Assembly (NCBI GenBank): GCA_001683735.1
Contig: LUGG01000002.1
Span: 124,001 to 188,000 of the forward strand
DNA length: 64,000 nucleotides
Direction of reading: 5' to 3'
DNA from: Grifola frondosa
Lineage: Eukaryota; Basidiomycota; Agaricomycetes; Polyporales; Grifolaceae
Positions 12,745 to 23,345 of the stretch are shown in pieces. Position 1 is the first letter of the stretch, and every line of letters begins with the position of its first letter. A program made the position numbers and the translations under genes. Below the pieces are notes generated by a model. It did not search any database and was not told the DNA's origin. It worked only from the letters and a program-made list of their open reading frames with translations.

Positions 12745-12830
12745 AACTGTAGTGTAATGGGCAACATGGTGTTCAACTTGTTTCAGTTGTGTAGAGGTCC
12801 AGGGTTCAATTCCTGCTCAGAGTGATTACA
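12745..12830 (+). mobile_element. tRNA-derived SINE-like head, copy 1
   Basis: A Pol III-type promoter pair is visible: an A-box-like TGTAGTGTAATGGGC (about 12,748-12,762) and a B-box-like GGGTTCAATTCC (12,803-12,814), about 45 bases apart. This looks like a degenerate tRNA. Three other loci in the island (14,035-14,095 minus, 16,170-16,245 plus, 19,125-19,200 plus) have the same head. This copy lacks the usual GATGCATCC tail, so it is truncated or from a related subfamily. Confidence 0.5.
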
Positions 12831-12954
12831 TATATTTAATCAGTTTGATTACTGGCTGTGCAGAAAAATAATAACAAACAAATTCAGATAACAAACAAAG
12901 AGCATATTCATTAACTTCAGACTGGTGAAGAGAGAGGTGCTTCAAAAAAAGTTT

Positions 12955-14096
12955 TAAGTCCATTTTATCGTAGAGTTTCAGTTTGACTGGATGCATTGGT
13001 CACATACACTAGCTCCCAAAAGTATCTGGACACTGTGCATGTGACATGAATATTTATTTCTTCAACTTTGTTGCTTTCATTTACTCTGAGTTTTTATGTA
13101 ATTGGAGAGTGTATACACTACTGTATATAGTATATCATTAAGCCCATGAAATATTATAAATTCATAGAGAAAGAGCTTGGTCAATTTGTCATGTTTTCTG
13201 ACTCTTCCAATTTGGTTCACCCAATTAAAACCTTGAAGATTCCCATTAGTATTTTTTGAGTATTAGCATTATAGAGGTATGTATTAGAGAACTACAAAAA
13301 TTTCATAATTTTTTTTGATGTAGAGTGTTAAAGAGATGCTACATAACAGGGTATCTGCAGACTCTGTTAAATTCAATCTGGTCAATTTCATCCACTTTCT
13401 AAATTATTTCTTCATCATAGTAAGGAGACAGTTCCCAGCATTATAGCAATGAAATTCTAAGAAATTTGAACCATCACAAACCTCACAAAACCATACTAAA
13501 GTAAAAAGTGTTCAAATGGTAGTCACTTTGTGATTATTCTCTACTTTTATTGAAACATTCAGTCTAGATTCTTAAATTGTTTTCTGCACATAATCTTCCC
13601 TCTCATACTTCAGATGATAGTGAATAATAATAATATGTATTCAATCTAAATGGATGAGCCAAATTATAAGCATCAAAAAGAAAACAGATTGATAAAATCC
13701 TCCCTCTGCTAGTTTGTAGAATTTTCTAATATAAATGATATAATTTCATACAGCAGTATATACACTTTCCAATTATATAAAATGCAGAGTAAATAAAAGA
13801 AATAAAGTGGAAGAAATCAATGTTCATGTCACATGCATAGTGTCCAGATACTTTTGGGAGCTAGTGTAAGTTTAATGAGAAATGGATGCATTCAGCACAT
13901 TACATTAATGAGTCTGTTAGGCACTTACCAGATACATACATTGCTAAATGGATACATCTGTTCATCACAGATGCATCCGTCTCATTGATTATATAATCTA
14001 TCAATAAAAATGCAACTAGCAGGGTTAGAACTTGTGACTTCTCAAATCACATGAACCCAATGTGGTATTGAAAGTAACCATTACACCACATGAGTT
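12955..14096 (-). mobile_element. SINE-like element, copy 2, interrupted by a MITE
   Basis: Read on the minus strand, a tRNA-like head starts near 14,093 (GTGGTGTAATGGTTAC), with a B-box-like AAGTTCTAACCC near 14,035. A body with TTATATAATCAATGAGAC and GATGCATC follows. The shared tail with AATGCATCC...CAAACTGAAACT reads on past the MITE at 13,007-13,866 and ends near 12,955. The corresponding parts of copy 3 (16,170-16,356) are contiguous. This shows the MITE jumped into an existing SINE. Confidence 0.6.
13007..13866. mobile_element. 860 bp MITE with TA target duplication (Tc1/mariner type)
   Basis: The left end CACTAGCTCCCAAAAGTATC and the right end GATACTTTTGGGAGCTAGTG are perfect inverted copies. 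The inverted similarity continues for about 45 bases (CTGGACACT.TGCATGTGACATGAA). TA flanks both ends (13,005-13,006 and 13,867-13,868), which fits a TA target-site duplication of the Tc1/mariner superfamily. Inverted similarity resumes further in (GTATACACT...AGTGTATAC type segments near 13,110 and 13,765). No open frame of transposase size exists inside, so the element is non-autonomous. It sits inside SINE copy 2. Confidence 0.85.
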
Positions 14097-14289
14097 ATAG
14101 CTTACATTTGGTATATAATATCTCATATCTTCAGAAATATATGATATGTTTTAGTTTCAGCCATATGTTCCTCGCTTTATTTCTCCCCCAATTGTCCACG
14201 TATTGTCTTCACATTGGGCTTTTCTGAAATGATCTTCAGTAAAACTGGAAGATATATATATCATTTTATGTTATTACAATAGAAACATA

Positions 14290-16140
14290 CCATTCTGGAC
14301 AGTCACTCCAAAATGTTCTGCTGAATTCCTCCCCCAAATATTCACCAAACCTCTTGATTTCTTTGTCTTCTTGGTGGCATATATTTCCTATGTAACATTC
14401 TGAATTTTGTTTAACAGAATATATCGTGAAAAATATATTATTTCTGATATATCACCAGGGGCAGCCACATTAAAATTTCTTCCCCTGCTCCTCCATCAAC
14501 TCTGCATGGATTATCTTCATTTGTGATTCCTCTTACTTCTAAATATCTTCCCTTTTATAATGTATATAACAGATAGCTCCATACAGCAATAATATTTTAT
14601 CTCCCCCTACTTTACTAGTTGGTATCCACCCCAAATTTGAAAGTGAATACTCAACCAATCCACGTGCATGAGGCATCATCTGAAAGGTGCACTATGTCTG
14701 AATATGGTGACATTTATATGGAATGAATCTGGCTCATATTCACTTCACAATGTGCAGAATAACTCTCGGTGGTAGTTCCCACACTGATCTTGCAATATCT
14801 CTGTGCACATTTAATTTCTTTTTGTTTTCTCTTTTGTGCACTGTTCATGTGTTTTATGCCGTCAAAACAAGCCCTCCATCTTTTTGTTATTCACTGTGGT
14901 CACAGCAGTGTAATGGAATCACTCAATTGCAATGCTTCCTTCCTAGAAATATTTATAGCTGCTAGTCATCAGCAAAATCCAACTTTTGCTTAGGGACTTA
15001 TCCCTACTTAATGTTACTTTTTTCGTCACTTAGATTACTTAATTCCAGAAAAATAAGTAGCCCTGGAACTCTTTTTTCCTCTTTTAGCACTTAAGTAAGG
15101 TAATTCAGAGTGAAAAATGTGATAAGTTAAATAAGTAGGGCTATCTAAGTGTCTTAAGAAAAAGTTGAGTTTTGCTGATGTATTAAATTATATATACATG
15201 TTAGAACATACTACATATACACCCATACAATATACCACAAAAATCAGAAGAATCCATGAAAAAGTGAATGAGATATGAAGAGATTACCTTTGAAACATCC
15301 AATTGTGGCTGAATGCTGCTATTCCAAGCTCAAGTCACCGGCACAGTGAGTCAGATGCAAGATACACTGGTCCATCAACTGTCCCCCCAGTTTCTCACCA
15401 AATTTTATAATCTTGGGCTTGTTTTGAGGCTATAATGGTTCTCAATTGGGACTGTAATTCAATCTTTTATTTGCTTTGATTTGATAGTAAAATTGTGTAA
15501 TCAACTAGTGAAACTGATAAGCATTTCAGTATCTCATTTCTTCTCTGATAAGCATCATTGAGAGCTCATTTTCAAGCCTCAATTGATACATATAAATTGC
15601 AGTAACCTGCTTAAAATTAAAGTCAAATTCTATCTCAAAACAGTGAAGGAATTGTTTCTATCACCTCTTTGAAAATTGCTTTGTGTGTTGTGAAGTGAGA
15701 AATGGACAGATTATTTCAATATAAAAAGCACCTTATTTGGACAAATTTCATCATTCAAAGGTATCCTATGCACATTAATTAGCTAAGTATACATTTCTCA
15801 ACTTGGAATGAATACCAAGCAGCAGAGCAGGAAGAAATAAAATTGTATTGTTCTATGGAGTTCTGTGTTACACAAATTATAAAAGGGTAGGTATCTAGGA
15901 GTAAGAGGACTTTTAAATGAAGATAATCCATGCAGAGTTGATGGAGGAGCAGGGGAAGAAATTTTAATGTGGCTGACCCTAGTGATATATCAGAAATAAT
16001 ATATTTTTCACGGTATATTCTGTTAAACAAAATTCAGAACATTACATAGAAAATATATGCCACCAAGAAGACAAAGAAATCAAGAGGTTTGGTGAATATT
16101 TGGGGGAGGAATTCAGCAGAACATTCTGGAGTGGCATGGT
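14290..16140. mobile_element. About 1.85 kb element with long terminal inverted repeats
   Basis: The segment 14,290-14,665 is repeated in inverted orientation at about 15,785-16,140. For example, TGTTCTGCTGAATTCCTCCC near 14,315 matches the complement at 16,105-16,125, and the CATCAACTCTGCATGGATTA segment near 14,500 matches 15,925-15,945. Similarity is high but not perfect. Inverted repeats of about 360 bp around a 1.1 kb centre without a transposase point to a non-autonomous long-TIR or fold-back element. The centre contains a second small fold-back element at 14,967-15,180. SINE copy 3 abuts the right arm. The superfamily is not assigned because no clear target duplication was found. Confidence 0.7.
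14967..15180. mobile_element. 214 bp fold-back (MITE-like) element
   Basis: The ends CATCAGCAAAATCCAACTTT and its near-inverse AAAGTTGAGTTTTGCTGATG face each other. The next segments (CTTAGG.ACTTAT..CCCTACTTA) are also inverted copies of those near the right end, so most of the element can fold into one long hairpin. There is no coding capacity. It is nested between the arms of the 1.85 kb element. Confidence 0.7.
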
Positions 16141-16169
16141 AAATATAGATGTTATAATGTGCACAGATC

Positions 16170-16356
16170 TTCTTTGTGGTGTAGTGGTTAGTTGCATAAA
16201 TGTATTATGTTTATGTGTTTCATCAAGTCCAGAGTTCAAGTCCTGCTGGTGGCATTTATAATCATTAATTATATAATTCATGCGGATGCATCCTGATGCA
16301 TCCATGTCTCATCGGACTAACACACCGAATGCATTTGTCAAACTGAAGCTGCTCAT
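16170..16356 (+). mobile_element. SINE-like element, copy 3 (best preserved)
   Basis: The A-box-like TGGTGTAGTGGTTAGT (16,177-16,192) and the B-box-like GAGTTCAAGTCCTGC (16,232-16,246) resemble a tRNA. A body with TTAATTATATAATTCATG and GATGCATCC follows, then a tail with CACCGAATGCATTTGTCAAA and CTGAAGCT. The same order occurs in copy 2 (minus strand) and copy 4. No coding potential. A retrotransposon partner that would mobilise it is not evident in this window. Confidence 0.65.
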
Positions 16357-17479
16357 TTTATCTGTGTTGTTATTAATATACATTACTGAATTTTTATGTC
16401 TTGATGATGAAGGAGTCAATAAAAGCGATAGATGACTGTGAAGGTGCTGGGTTCTAACCTGGTGCAAGGACAAAATGTACTTTTTGTGTTTCGGTACTTA
16501 TATTATGATTTTCAGCAGGATGCCATAACACAATCATAGATCAAATCAAAAAAACATGCTATAATAATGTTTCTACAGCTGTAAAAAGTGACCGGTTGAT
16601 GCAAGTTTATATTGTGCTATATAGTAGATAGAGGTTGCTACAGTGTGCAACAGAGCTGAAGCATGATGCTACAGTTGCACAATATAGTAGGGGAACAGTA
16701 ACATGTACTACAGCAACTATGTTGCAAGCAAGCTGTAGCACTACTAGGTCTCAGAATTTTTTCCTAATGTGTGTCTTGGTACGACTAACCGGATACAATA
16801 CATCTCCAGTTGGCAGGTTAAAGGAGTGCATCAATTTGGGGAATGAGTGAGTTGGAGCAGGAAATCAGGCAAAGGGACATCACACCTCAGACTATGATGC
16901 ATCTGCGCATCTGGGGTGCACCATATTGACCTGCCTGAGACACCCTAAAATGAACTTGGTAACTATGATGCATATTCTGGTCATTATTGTGAATAGCAGG
17001 CATTGTTTGTATCCATGCACCCGAGGCAGGTCAATGCTCAAACAATGAATTTGACGATGCCCATCTTGATGCTTCCCGTAGTAGCATCTCTTAATTGATG
17101 GCCAACAAGTGGATACAGTAGAAGACCTGTCACATTCTCAAGCAGAAAATATGAGGGGTGATAGAACTCGACATAAGATAGCATGTTGCAAATGAGAGTG
17201 TTTCTGAAGGATAGTGTTAGCTTGATCAGTGTAGCCAGCTGTTTATCATACCAAACATCATCAGCTTTCTGAAATTAATGCCAAATACTCTTAGATACAT
17301 TTTTGGTTCATATGCCCCATCAGCAAAATGTCTATTTGACTTATGGCTCTTAAACAACCCTTATAAACTTTTAGGTCTTATTTCTCTTTTTCTTCTGAAT
17401 TAAGACCAAAAAGAGCAATTAAGACGTAAAAGAGGTCTCATAAGGATTTTTAGCTGCATGCAAGTTCAGTAATGGACAA

Positions 17480-19015
17480 AGACTTACCTGCAAAGAGCTC
17501 CAAGCCATGCAGAGGGCCCCAGTTTGATATATGGTGCATTGCACTATCTTGCAGTGCATGTCCTGCAGTGCCTCTAGTGATTCAACATCAGGAATTGATG
17601 GCATAGCTATTGACATAGTAGCAGTCATCCTGCTTCACCCACTTATCACATTCTGTAGGTGATGTCAGATATACAACATAGGCCTTCCCATCAAGACGTT
17701 CAATGTCAACATCAATAACGGAGTGTGTTTGAAAGAGGCAACACTAAACATTGGCATTAAAACAGGAATACATCAGAAAGCTTTATACAGAAACTTACAT
17801 TATCTAGTTTGAACAGCTTTGCACGATTCAGAGATTTTGCCAATATGGAATCATAACAACCATATTGACAAACCTGAATTTTATGAATGACCTCATCATC
17901 ATCAGGCTTTATCTGAGTGATTTGAGCAATTTCATATAGCCCCACAATATTGTGTGGTTGAAGATACACAAAATCATGGACATGGTATACCACACCATGT
18001 TTTGAGATGCCATCATTGAAAACACTGCTCCAAGTGGCTTGATTCTCAGCCATTACATGTAGTCCACAACTTGTATACTGCATCCAAGGCTGACAATGTC
18101 TGAAAGCTGTGAAGATGATGGAATCAGACATCTCAACAAATTTGGAATGGTCTTGATCCCAGGTCAATCTGAAAGATAAATAAGTACTACACTGATATAC
18201 AAAGATGCACATGCATGCTCATACCCAGCAAAGACATCATTCTTGTCCTCTGTAAGAAGCTCTGTAGATTCATCATCGCTAGGTCTCCACTGTCATAGGT
18301 TGCACCTCTTAAAGATGCATGCAAGTGATAAGTCGTCACATTCATTCAGCCAATACAATGCCTTTGGGTGAGCTATCTCTTGAAGAAGCATCTGCGAGCC
18401 ATGTTGGAGCCACTGACCATGGAAGAATTTCTTTCAGATTTTCTCTGTTCCAGACTGGAATGTAACAGAGACCTTCTTTTCAAACATGTAGCAGATCTTG
18501 CAAAACCTAACAAAAAATTCAGTCAAAATTTGAAGTGCCTATTATAGCAAACACACCATTTTGTATTTGCAAGTGAGTTGGAGATGCATTGCGCTTGCTG
18601 TGTTGCAGTGTTATGCTCACACACATTATTGGAGTCATTCCCCTTTTCAACAATCACTGTGTCATCAACCTGGTAATTATATAGGTCAGAATCTATAATC
18701 ACCAATTTCTACACTACCATGCACCGAATAGTGCACTCCATCAATGAGAACTAAGCCATAAGAATGGTGGGCAATAAGGAAGGTCAAGTCCCACTCCAAC
18801 ATCAACAGGTCAGTCTCATGAGCAGGTTCATCAGCACAAACAGATCCTGGGTCTCTGACCCCCCCAGCCTCCGATTGTGATTGTCCAGCTACATGCAGTG
18901 TTTGTATGAATAGTTTCTGTACAATTCGACCAATAGCAGGAGTGACAACAGTCTTGTTTTGATGCTGCAAGACTTTGCCTTGGAAGGTTTAGATGGCCTT
19001 GTAGGTGTATCACCC
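17480..19015 (-). pseudogene. Truncated DNMT1-type cytosine-5 DNA methyltransferase
   Basis: Minus-strand pieces appear in the order of a fungal DNMT1/DIM-2-like enzyme. First is TVVTPAIGRIVQKLF (about 18,910-18,955). The start of BAH1 follows (HHSYGLVLIDGVHYSV and YQVDDTVIVEKGNDSNN, 18,610-18,760). BAH1 continues as FHGQWLQHGSQMLLQEIAHP, LNECDDLSLACIFKRCN and ELLTEDKNDVFAG (18,230-18,440). BAH2 has VVYHVHDFVYLQPHN and GLYEIAQITQI (17,880-17,990). Then come LDGKAYVVYLTSPTE (about 17,650-17,705) and LHGLELFAG (17,485-17,512), which is the SAM-binding motif I, at an intact GTAAGT donor. The rest of the catalytic domain (Pro-Cys motif and target-recognition region) is absent. Stops and frame shifts lie between pieces, so it is inactive. 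Living relatives maintain or set 5-methylcytosine in the nucleus. Confidence 0.75.
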
Positions 19016-19120
19016 CGGATGGAGTGGATCAGTGGAACATGAGGCTTTTGGGCTGCCGTCATATAGCTCATCAAGTGTATACTTTACAATGTTTTACAAA
19101 TATTCAGCGAATTTCTTGGT

Positions 19121-19266
19121 TTCTTCATGTTTGTGGTTAGTTGCATGAATGTGTTGCATTTATAAGTTTTAGGAAAGTCGTAGGTTCAAGTTCTCTTTGT
19201 AGCATTTTTGATCATTGATCATATCATCGATGACACAAGATGCATCCATCAAACTGAAGCTACTTT
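19121..19266 (+). mobile_element. SINE-like element, copy 4
   Basis: TTGTGGTTAGTTGCATGAAT (19,131 on) matches the head of copy 3 (GTGGTTAGTTGCATAAAT). A B-box-like GTAGGTTCAAGTTC follows near 19,182. The tail shows GATGCATCCATCAAACTGAA and GCTAC as in copies 2 and 3. The middle is shortened. It lies directly downstream of the methyltransferase relic. Confidence 0.6.
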
Positions 19267-19269
19267 AGC

Positions 19270-20485
19270 ATGAATGGTGAGCACTTCACTCAACTTTCAA
19301 TGTAAAGATGGAAAGATAGGATGTATATTGTGAGGACAGCATAGGATCTTGACCAAGCACTTGAATGTTCAAAATATATCACCTTTCTGGCTTTGACATT
19401 AGATATGTAGATATGTAATGTGAATGGCTTAGCAAAAAAAAAAAAAAAAAGGACATACTCAACTTATTTTATCATGGCTTTTACAGTTAGCTATTGAATG
19501 GTAAAAATGATGATAGTATATCATATGCAAGCCTATCTTAATCAGAACTTCAGATCAGCTCTGAAAAATAAAAGATGATGAGAGGATCCAGATGATGTAT
19601 GCTCTACGTTTACCACTGATCTGTGCAGGTGATCTGTGCATATGGTATAGATTGAACACTTACTTATTGAAGACATTCATTCAGCACAATGAAAATGCTC
19701 CTAGCATGTTGTTGACACTGTCAGGATAAGCTGAGAAATGTCTCACCATGCTTACTTACTAGTGTACTTGATGTATGCTTCATAATGAACAATGTAAATA
19801 TGACCCAAATAAAGTAATGCTCCACATCTGACATTTACTTTTATAGATGAGGTCAAGCACTTGATATCATCCATATATCTTAGTTCTTTGATTGGGAGAA
19901 ATAAAGAGCAAAAGGAGGTGCTGACCTTGAAATGCTTTCATCGAGCAAAGGTATGTCATAAGAAGGTGGCCATTCACATCACATTATGTATTCACATCAC
20001 ATTATGTATAATGAATGATGGTTACATATATGACACTAATATTGTGAAATATTGTGAGGAGGTGGGTGGGAGAGATGCACATAATAGAGTAGAGGCCAGA
20101 ATATATAGCAATCACTATAATAGTGCTGTGGTGAACATGTATGTGTTCCCTTAAAGCATCCCAGAAGAATATTCAAGTACACAAACCTATTCTCACTGTG
20201 CTTAGCAGATTTTTAAGTAGTGTGTTTTGACAGTAGGTTGTTTGCTACAAAGTGTTTATGGAGTATTTTAATGTTTACAATATCATAATCACCTTGCAGA
20301 ATGTTAGGCAGCACTCTTATGAATCTTTCCAGATTGTATATGCTTCATTGGCGAAAATGTCATGAGTTTGGATTTCAGGTCAACTATTGAGGAAGGGGGA
20401 GACAGAGGCTCAACTAACCTAACCCATCTGCTTAGGTTAGGTTGAACTTTTCACATGCATTACACATATATACAGAGGGAGAGGA
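19270..20485. other. AT-rich stretch without a supportable gene
   Basis: It holds an A tract of 18 bases near 19,434-19,451 and a perfect 18 bp tandem duplication (ATTCACATCACATTATGT twice, about 19,973-20,008). The 97-codon frame at 19,861-20,154 has no recognisable features. No RNA gene was seen. Confidence 0.5.
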
Positions 20486-20492
20486 TTTTTGA

Positions 20493-20842
20493 ACTTGGGT
20501 TAAGTTAGGTTAGAACTAAGCACTGAACAGTTGCTCATCTTTGATGTTTGAACATGTGACATACTGTGGAAGGGGGGGGGGGGGGAAGAGAGCCTCCCCA
20601 CTCGGGTTAAGTTAGGTTAGAGCAAATGGCCTGCCAGGATTCCCACCAACTTGGGTTAAGTTAGGTTAGAGTTGACAGTTGTCCCCAACTTGGGTTAAGT
20701 TAGGTTAGAGTTTGACAGTCGCTCATGCTTGATGTCTATCCATGTGACATACACTTATGTACATTATTACACATGTGTGCATGTGTGTGGGGGGGGGGGG
20801 GGAGGGGAGGGTCCTCCAACTTGGGTTAAGTTAGGTTAGAGC
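20493..20842 (+). repeat. Telomere-like motif cluster with G tracts
   Basis: The motif GGGTTAAGTTAGGTTAGA or a one-base variant occurs five times (near 20,497, 20,603, 20,652, 20,691 and 20,822), all in the same orientation. A related GGTTAGGTTGAAC lies near 20,434. Two pure G runs (about 14 G near 20,573-20,585 and 14 G near 20,788-20,801) lie between copies, each after a GTGACATAC segment, which suggests a larger repeated unit. TTAGGG-type telomere units are normal for these fungi. Here the units are degenerate and spaced 40-130 bases apart, so this is not a telomere end. Confidence 0.7.
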
Positions 20843-20985
20843 AAACGACGGCCAGCCTTTGCCGCCCGAGAGTTTGCCTGGCACTGGTATCTGGGGTCCC
20901 GGGAAAATGGCCCTAATTGGGATGACTCGGACCCCGGCCAGCTGCCCGCCGCCCGTGGCGGGCGAGAAGCATAGTGTTAGGCCTG
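20843..20985. repeat. Isolated GC-rich segment in AT-rich DNA
   Basis: A block rich in G and C with many CG dinucleotides (for example GGGGTCCCGGGAAAATGGCC and CCCGCCGCCCGTGGCGGGCG) directly follows the last telomere-like motif. On the minus strand it translates without stops as VRVIPIRAIFPGPQIPVPGK. I believe I have seen this peptide in many predicted mushroom proteins, which would mean it belongs to a dispersed repeat, but that is recollection. Its CG content contrasts with the decayed surroundings, so it is probably a recent arrival. Confidence 0.4.
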
Positions 20986-20999
20986 CTGACCAATCACTA

Positions 21000-21344
21000 T
21001 ATTTATACAAATATTGATGACTTAATTTCATCTCATATAATTTGACAGACATCTTTTGAGAAAAGGTCACATCACATGTCTATATTTGGTGCAAGCGACT
21101 GGGCGACTGCTGACAAATGACAGCGACTGTGTTGATATTTCCTTTTAAAGCCAGCGACTGCTGACATAGCATCAGCGACTGTGAGAGTATTTCCTCATTG
21201 AGGCAGCGACTGCTGACCAAGTAAGAGCGACTGCTGACCGAGCGAGAGCGACCATGGGAAAGTGACCATAACGGGAAAAAATAGCGACTGAGCGACTGGG
21301 CGACTGTTCGGTATCATGCATGATACCGAGGAGTATAAACTTAG
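21000..21344 (+). repeat. R1 repeat, copy a (GCGACTG type)
   Basis: The unit begins with TCTCATATAATTTGACAGAC and TTTTGAGAAAAGGTCACATC. About ten GCGACTG motifs at irregular spacing follow, often as GCGACTGCTGAC. The perfect 20 bp palindrome CGGTATCATGCATGATACCG (21,309-21,328) comes next, then AGGAGTATAAACTTAG. It has the same architecture as copy b but a different motif and a different palindrome. No coding capacity. Confidence 0.8.
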
Positions 21345-21595
21345 AGAGGCATATTTTGAGAAAAGGTCACAACCCTTATGACCATATATGGTGATGCGTC
21401 TGTGCGTCTGCTGACAAAGATGGTGCGTCTGCTGACCAATGACTGCGTCTGTCAGAATATTGCCTTTTGGAGGGTGCGTCTGCGCTGACAAAGGGTGCGT
21501 CTGTGGGAAAGTGTCCAGAAAAGGAGACAGACGCGCCACTGCGTCTGTGCGCCTGCCGGGACTGATCGATCAGTCCCAGGAGTATAAACTTAGGT
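21345..21595 (+). repeat. R1 repeat, copy b (GCGTCTG type)
   Basis: After AGGCATATTTTGAGAAAAGG and ACCATATATGG come about nine TGCGTCTG motifs. The perfect palindrome GGGACTGATCGATCAGTCCC (21,558-21,577) and AGGAGTATAAACTTAGG follow. It is almost identical to copy h (28,078-28,351), in the same orientation. The terminal TTAG directly abuts the truncated coding sequence of the DUF3505-like gene on the minus strand and supplies its stop codon. Confidence 0.85.
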
Positions 21596-22001
21596 CGCAG
21601 ACATCTTCTTGATCTGGCAAAGAAAGGTGACACGTATCGCAAACTTGAGCTTAGCAATGGGCTGCGTGTTATGACTGGCATCAGCATGTCCACCATCGTG
21701 TTGAACACTGTTGAGAGCAAGGAAGCGATGACTGGGGCAGGGAATGGAGTTGTCTTGTGATGGATTCCAACGTGTCATCCAGAGATCGATGAGGACATGA
21801 TGTATGTGATCCTCGATATCAGATCTATCATCGATGGCCTGCTGAAGTTTCTGTATGTGTGTCACTAGGATGGCAGGAAGTGGAATTTGATATTGCTGCT
21901 TGGGCCTTAATAGCATGGCCAAAAGACAGGTCACGAGATTGCCATAGCTCTTGATGGAGTCATCCTGCTGCAGACGGTGAAAGGGCGTATTATTAATGCC
22001 T

Positions 22002-22057
22002 CTGCAAGGGTTCAGCATCAGGATTAATGGCACTGCCAGTAATTTCGAGGTGCTCAC
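22002..22057 (-). repeat. Introner-like intron 1
   Basis: This 56-base intron (GTGAGC...TTGCAG) contains ATTACTGGCAGTGCCATTAAT, a nearly perfect palindrome. Removing it restores the conserved reading frame (...LKTGINNTPFH...), so it is the best supported of the set. Confidence 0.75.
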
Positions 22058-22941
22058 GTCTTTAAGGGATCCTCTGTATTTAGCTTTTGCAATGTCAGGC
22101 TATCGGTACCTTCAAGCAATGCAAGGCCTGCATTCAAATAGTGTAGTACTGCATTGGATAGTCCTGGAAACTCGTCCTTCTTGGGAAATGCGACCAGCTC
22201 TCGAAGTTCCTTTGTCATGTATGGCTCGGTATGAACATGCCACTTGGTTGTCAATAGCCATGGACAGATTTCACGAGTATTTTGAGATTGATGATCTACT
22301 TTAGAATGCTCCAGGTCCAAGTATAATTTCTTGATGATGGCCTCCTCATAAGATAAAGTAGCTGGATGGCCAGAGGGGTGTACTTCAAACCAAGCTCGAG
22401 TATCAGGACCATTGTTCAAATGTTGCATCTTGCATGCAGGCCAGCTAGTAGGCATATCAAGATGATGATGGAGTTGCAGATGATGCTTTTTCATGAACCC
22501 TGTTGATCCACATATCATCTTGCAATGGTGACAGCGAAGACCATTATATATGGCAAGACCACCTATGGGCTGAAGATAATCCTGCTCTGAAACTTGGGGA
22601 AGTTTCTCCAAAACCTTACAGTCATTAATGACATCATTTAGTTTGGAGGCAGAGATATGAATGTTGGCCTCCTGGTGTGAGCGGGTCATGTGTAACCTGA
22701 CACTGTTAATTCCAGCAGAAATGGCTACCTGACACCATTTACACACTAAAAAGTGATAGGTGTCATTGAAGACGAGTCCCCATTCTGAAAGGTGGAGATG
22801 TTCAGAATAGTCGCAGTGTGATCATGCTGGCTGCCTCATCACGAGTTCCAGGAAGCTATGATAATATAAGCATTTTTATTCTTGACATGGCTGACAATGT
22901 CCCACCTGAGTTGCAGTATATGCAGCAACTGGACCTTGAAT

Positions 22942-23198
22942 CTATAATGATGTTGGTCACTATTTTAATGGCAATGCCAGTAAAACATGTACCTGATTTT
23001 CTTCCGATGAAGAGATCTCTGCAACTGCCTCAGAATATTCATTCTGTGATTATGAGTTGAGTGACATTTTACTGGTAGTTTTAGTAATATATTTACTGCT
23101 CTGTGATTTTCTGTGATTGATGTCTCAGTGACATTTTGGTTGCCAACCTATAACAAAGTCAGTGGTAATATTACTAACAATACTCCCAATAAACTCAC
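22942..23198 (-). repeat. Introner-like introns 2-4 with 51-base exons between them
   Basis: Three candidate introns are 22,942-22,992 (51 bases, GTACATG...TTATAG, with TTTTACTGGCATTGCCATTA), 23,044-23,096 (53 bases, with ATTACTAAAACTACCAGTAA) and 23,148-23,198 (51 bases, GTGAGT...TTATAG, a more diverged palindrome). The two exons between them, 22,993-23,043 and 23,097-23,147, are both 51 bases. Branch-point-like CTNA sequences lie before each acceptor. Confidence 0.55.
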
Positions 23199-23345
23199 TT
23201 GATTGTTGAGTGAATGAGATCCTTAGAAAGTATTCTCCAACTATAATAATGGTCGATATATTAATTCTTTCATTGACAACATTAGCATAATGCCTACATG
23301 ATTATCATCTGCTATGAGATTTTCACTGTCATCTTGATCTATAAT

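Noticed and set aside
16440..16475. Fifth SINE head (CTGGGTTCTAACCTGGTGC)
   Set aside because: Only a B-box-like segment is present; the A box and the family body are missing.
20573..20801. Poly-G runs as telomere overhang or sequencing primer artefact
   Set aside because: They are flanked by unique sequence on both sides and occur twice in the same local context, so they look genomic, though their exact length may be unreliable.
21309..21344. Helitron 3' end (hairpin plus CTRR)
   Set aside because: The palindrome is in the right kind of place, but the end reads CTTAG instead of CTRR, and no Rep/helicase or TC start is seen. Left open only as a question.
21390..21560. GCGTCTG array taken as a CRISPR-like array or minisatellite
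   Set aside because: Spacing is irregular, the motif is only 7-8 bases, and the array is always part of the larger R1 unit in a eukaryotic genome.
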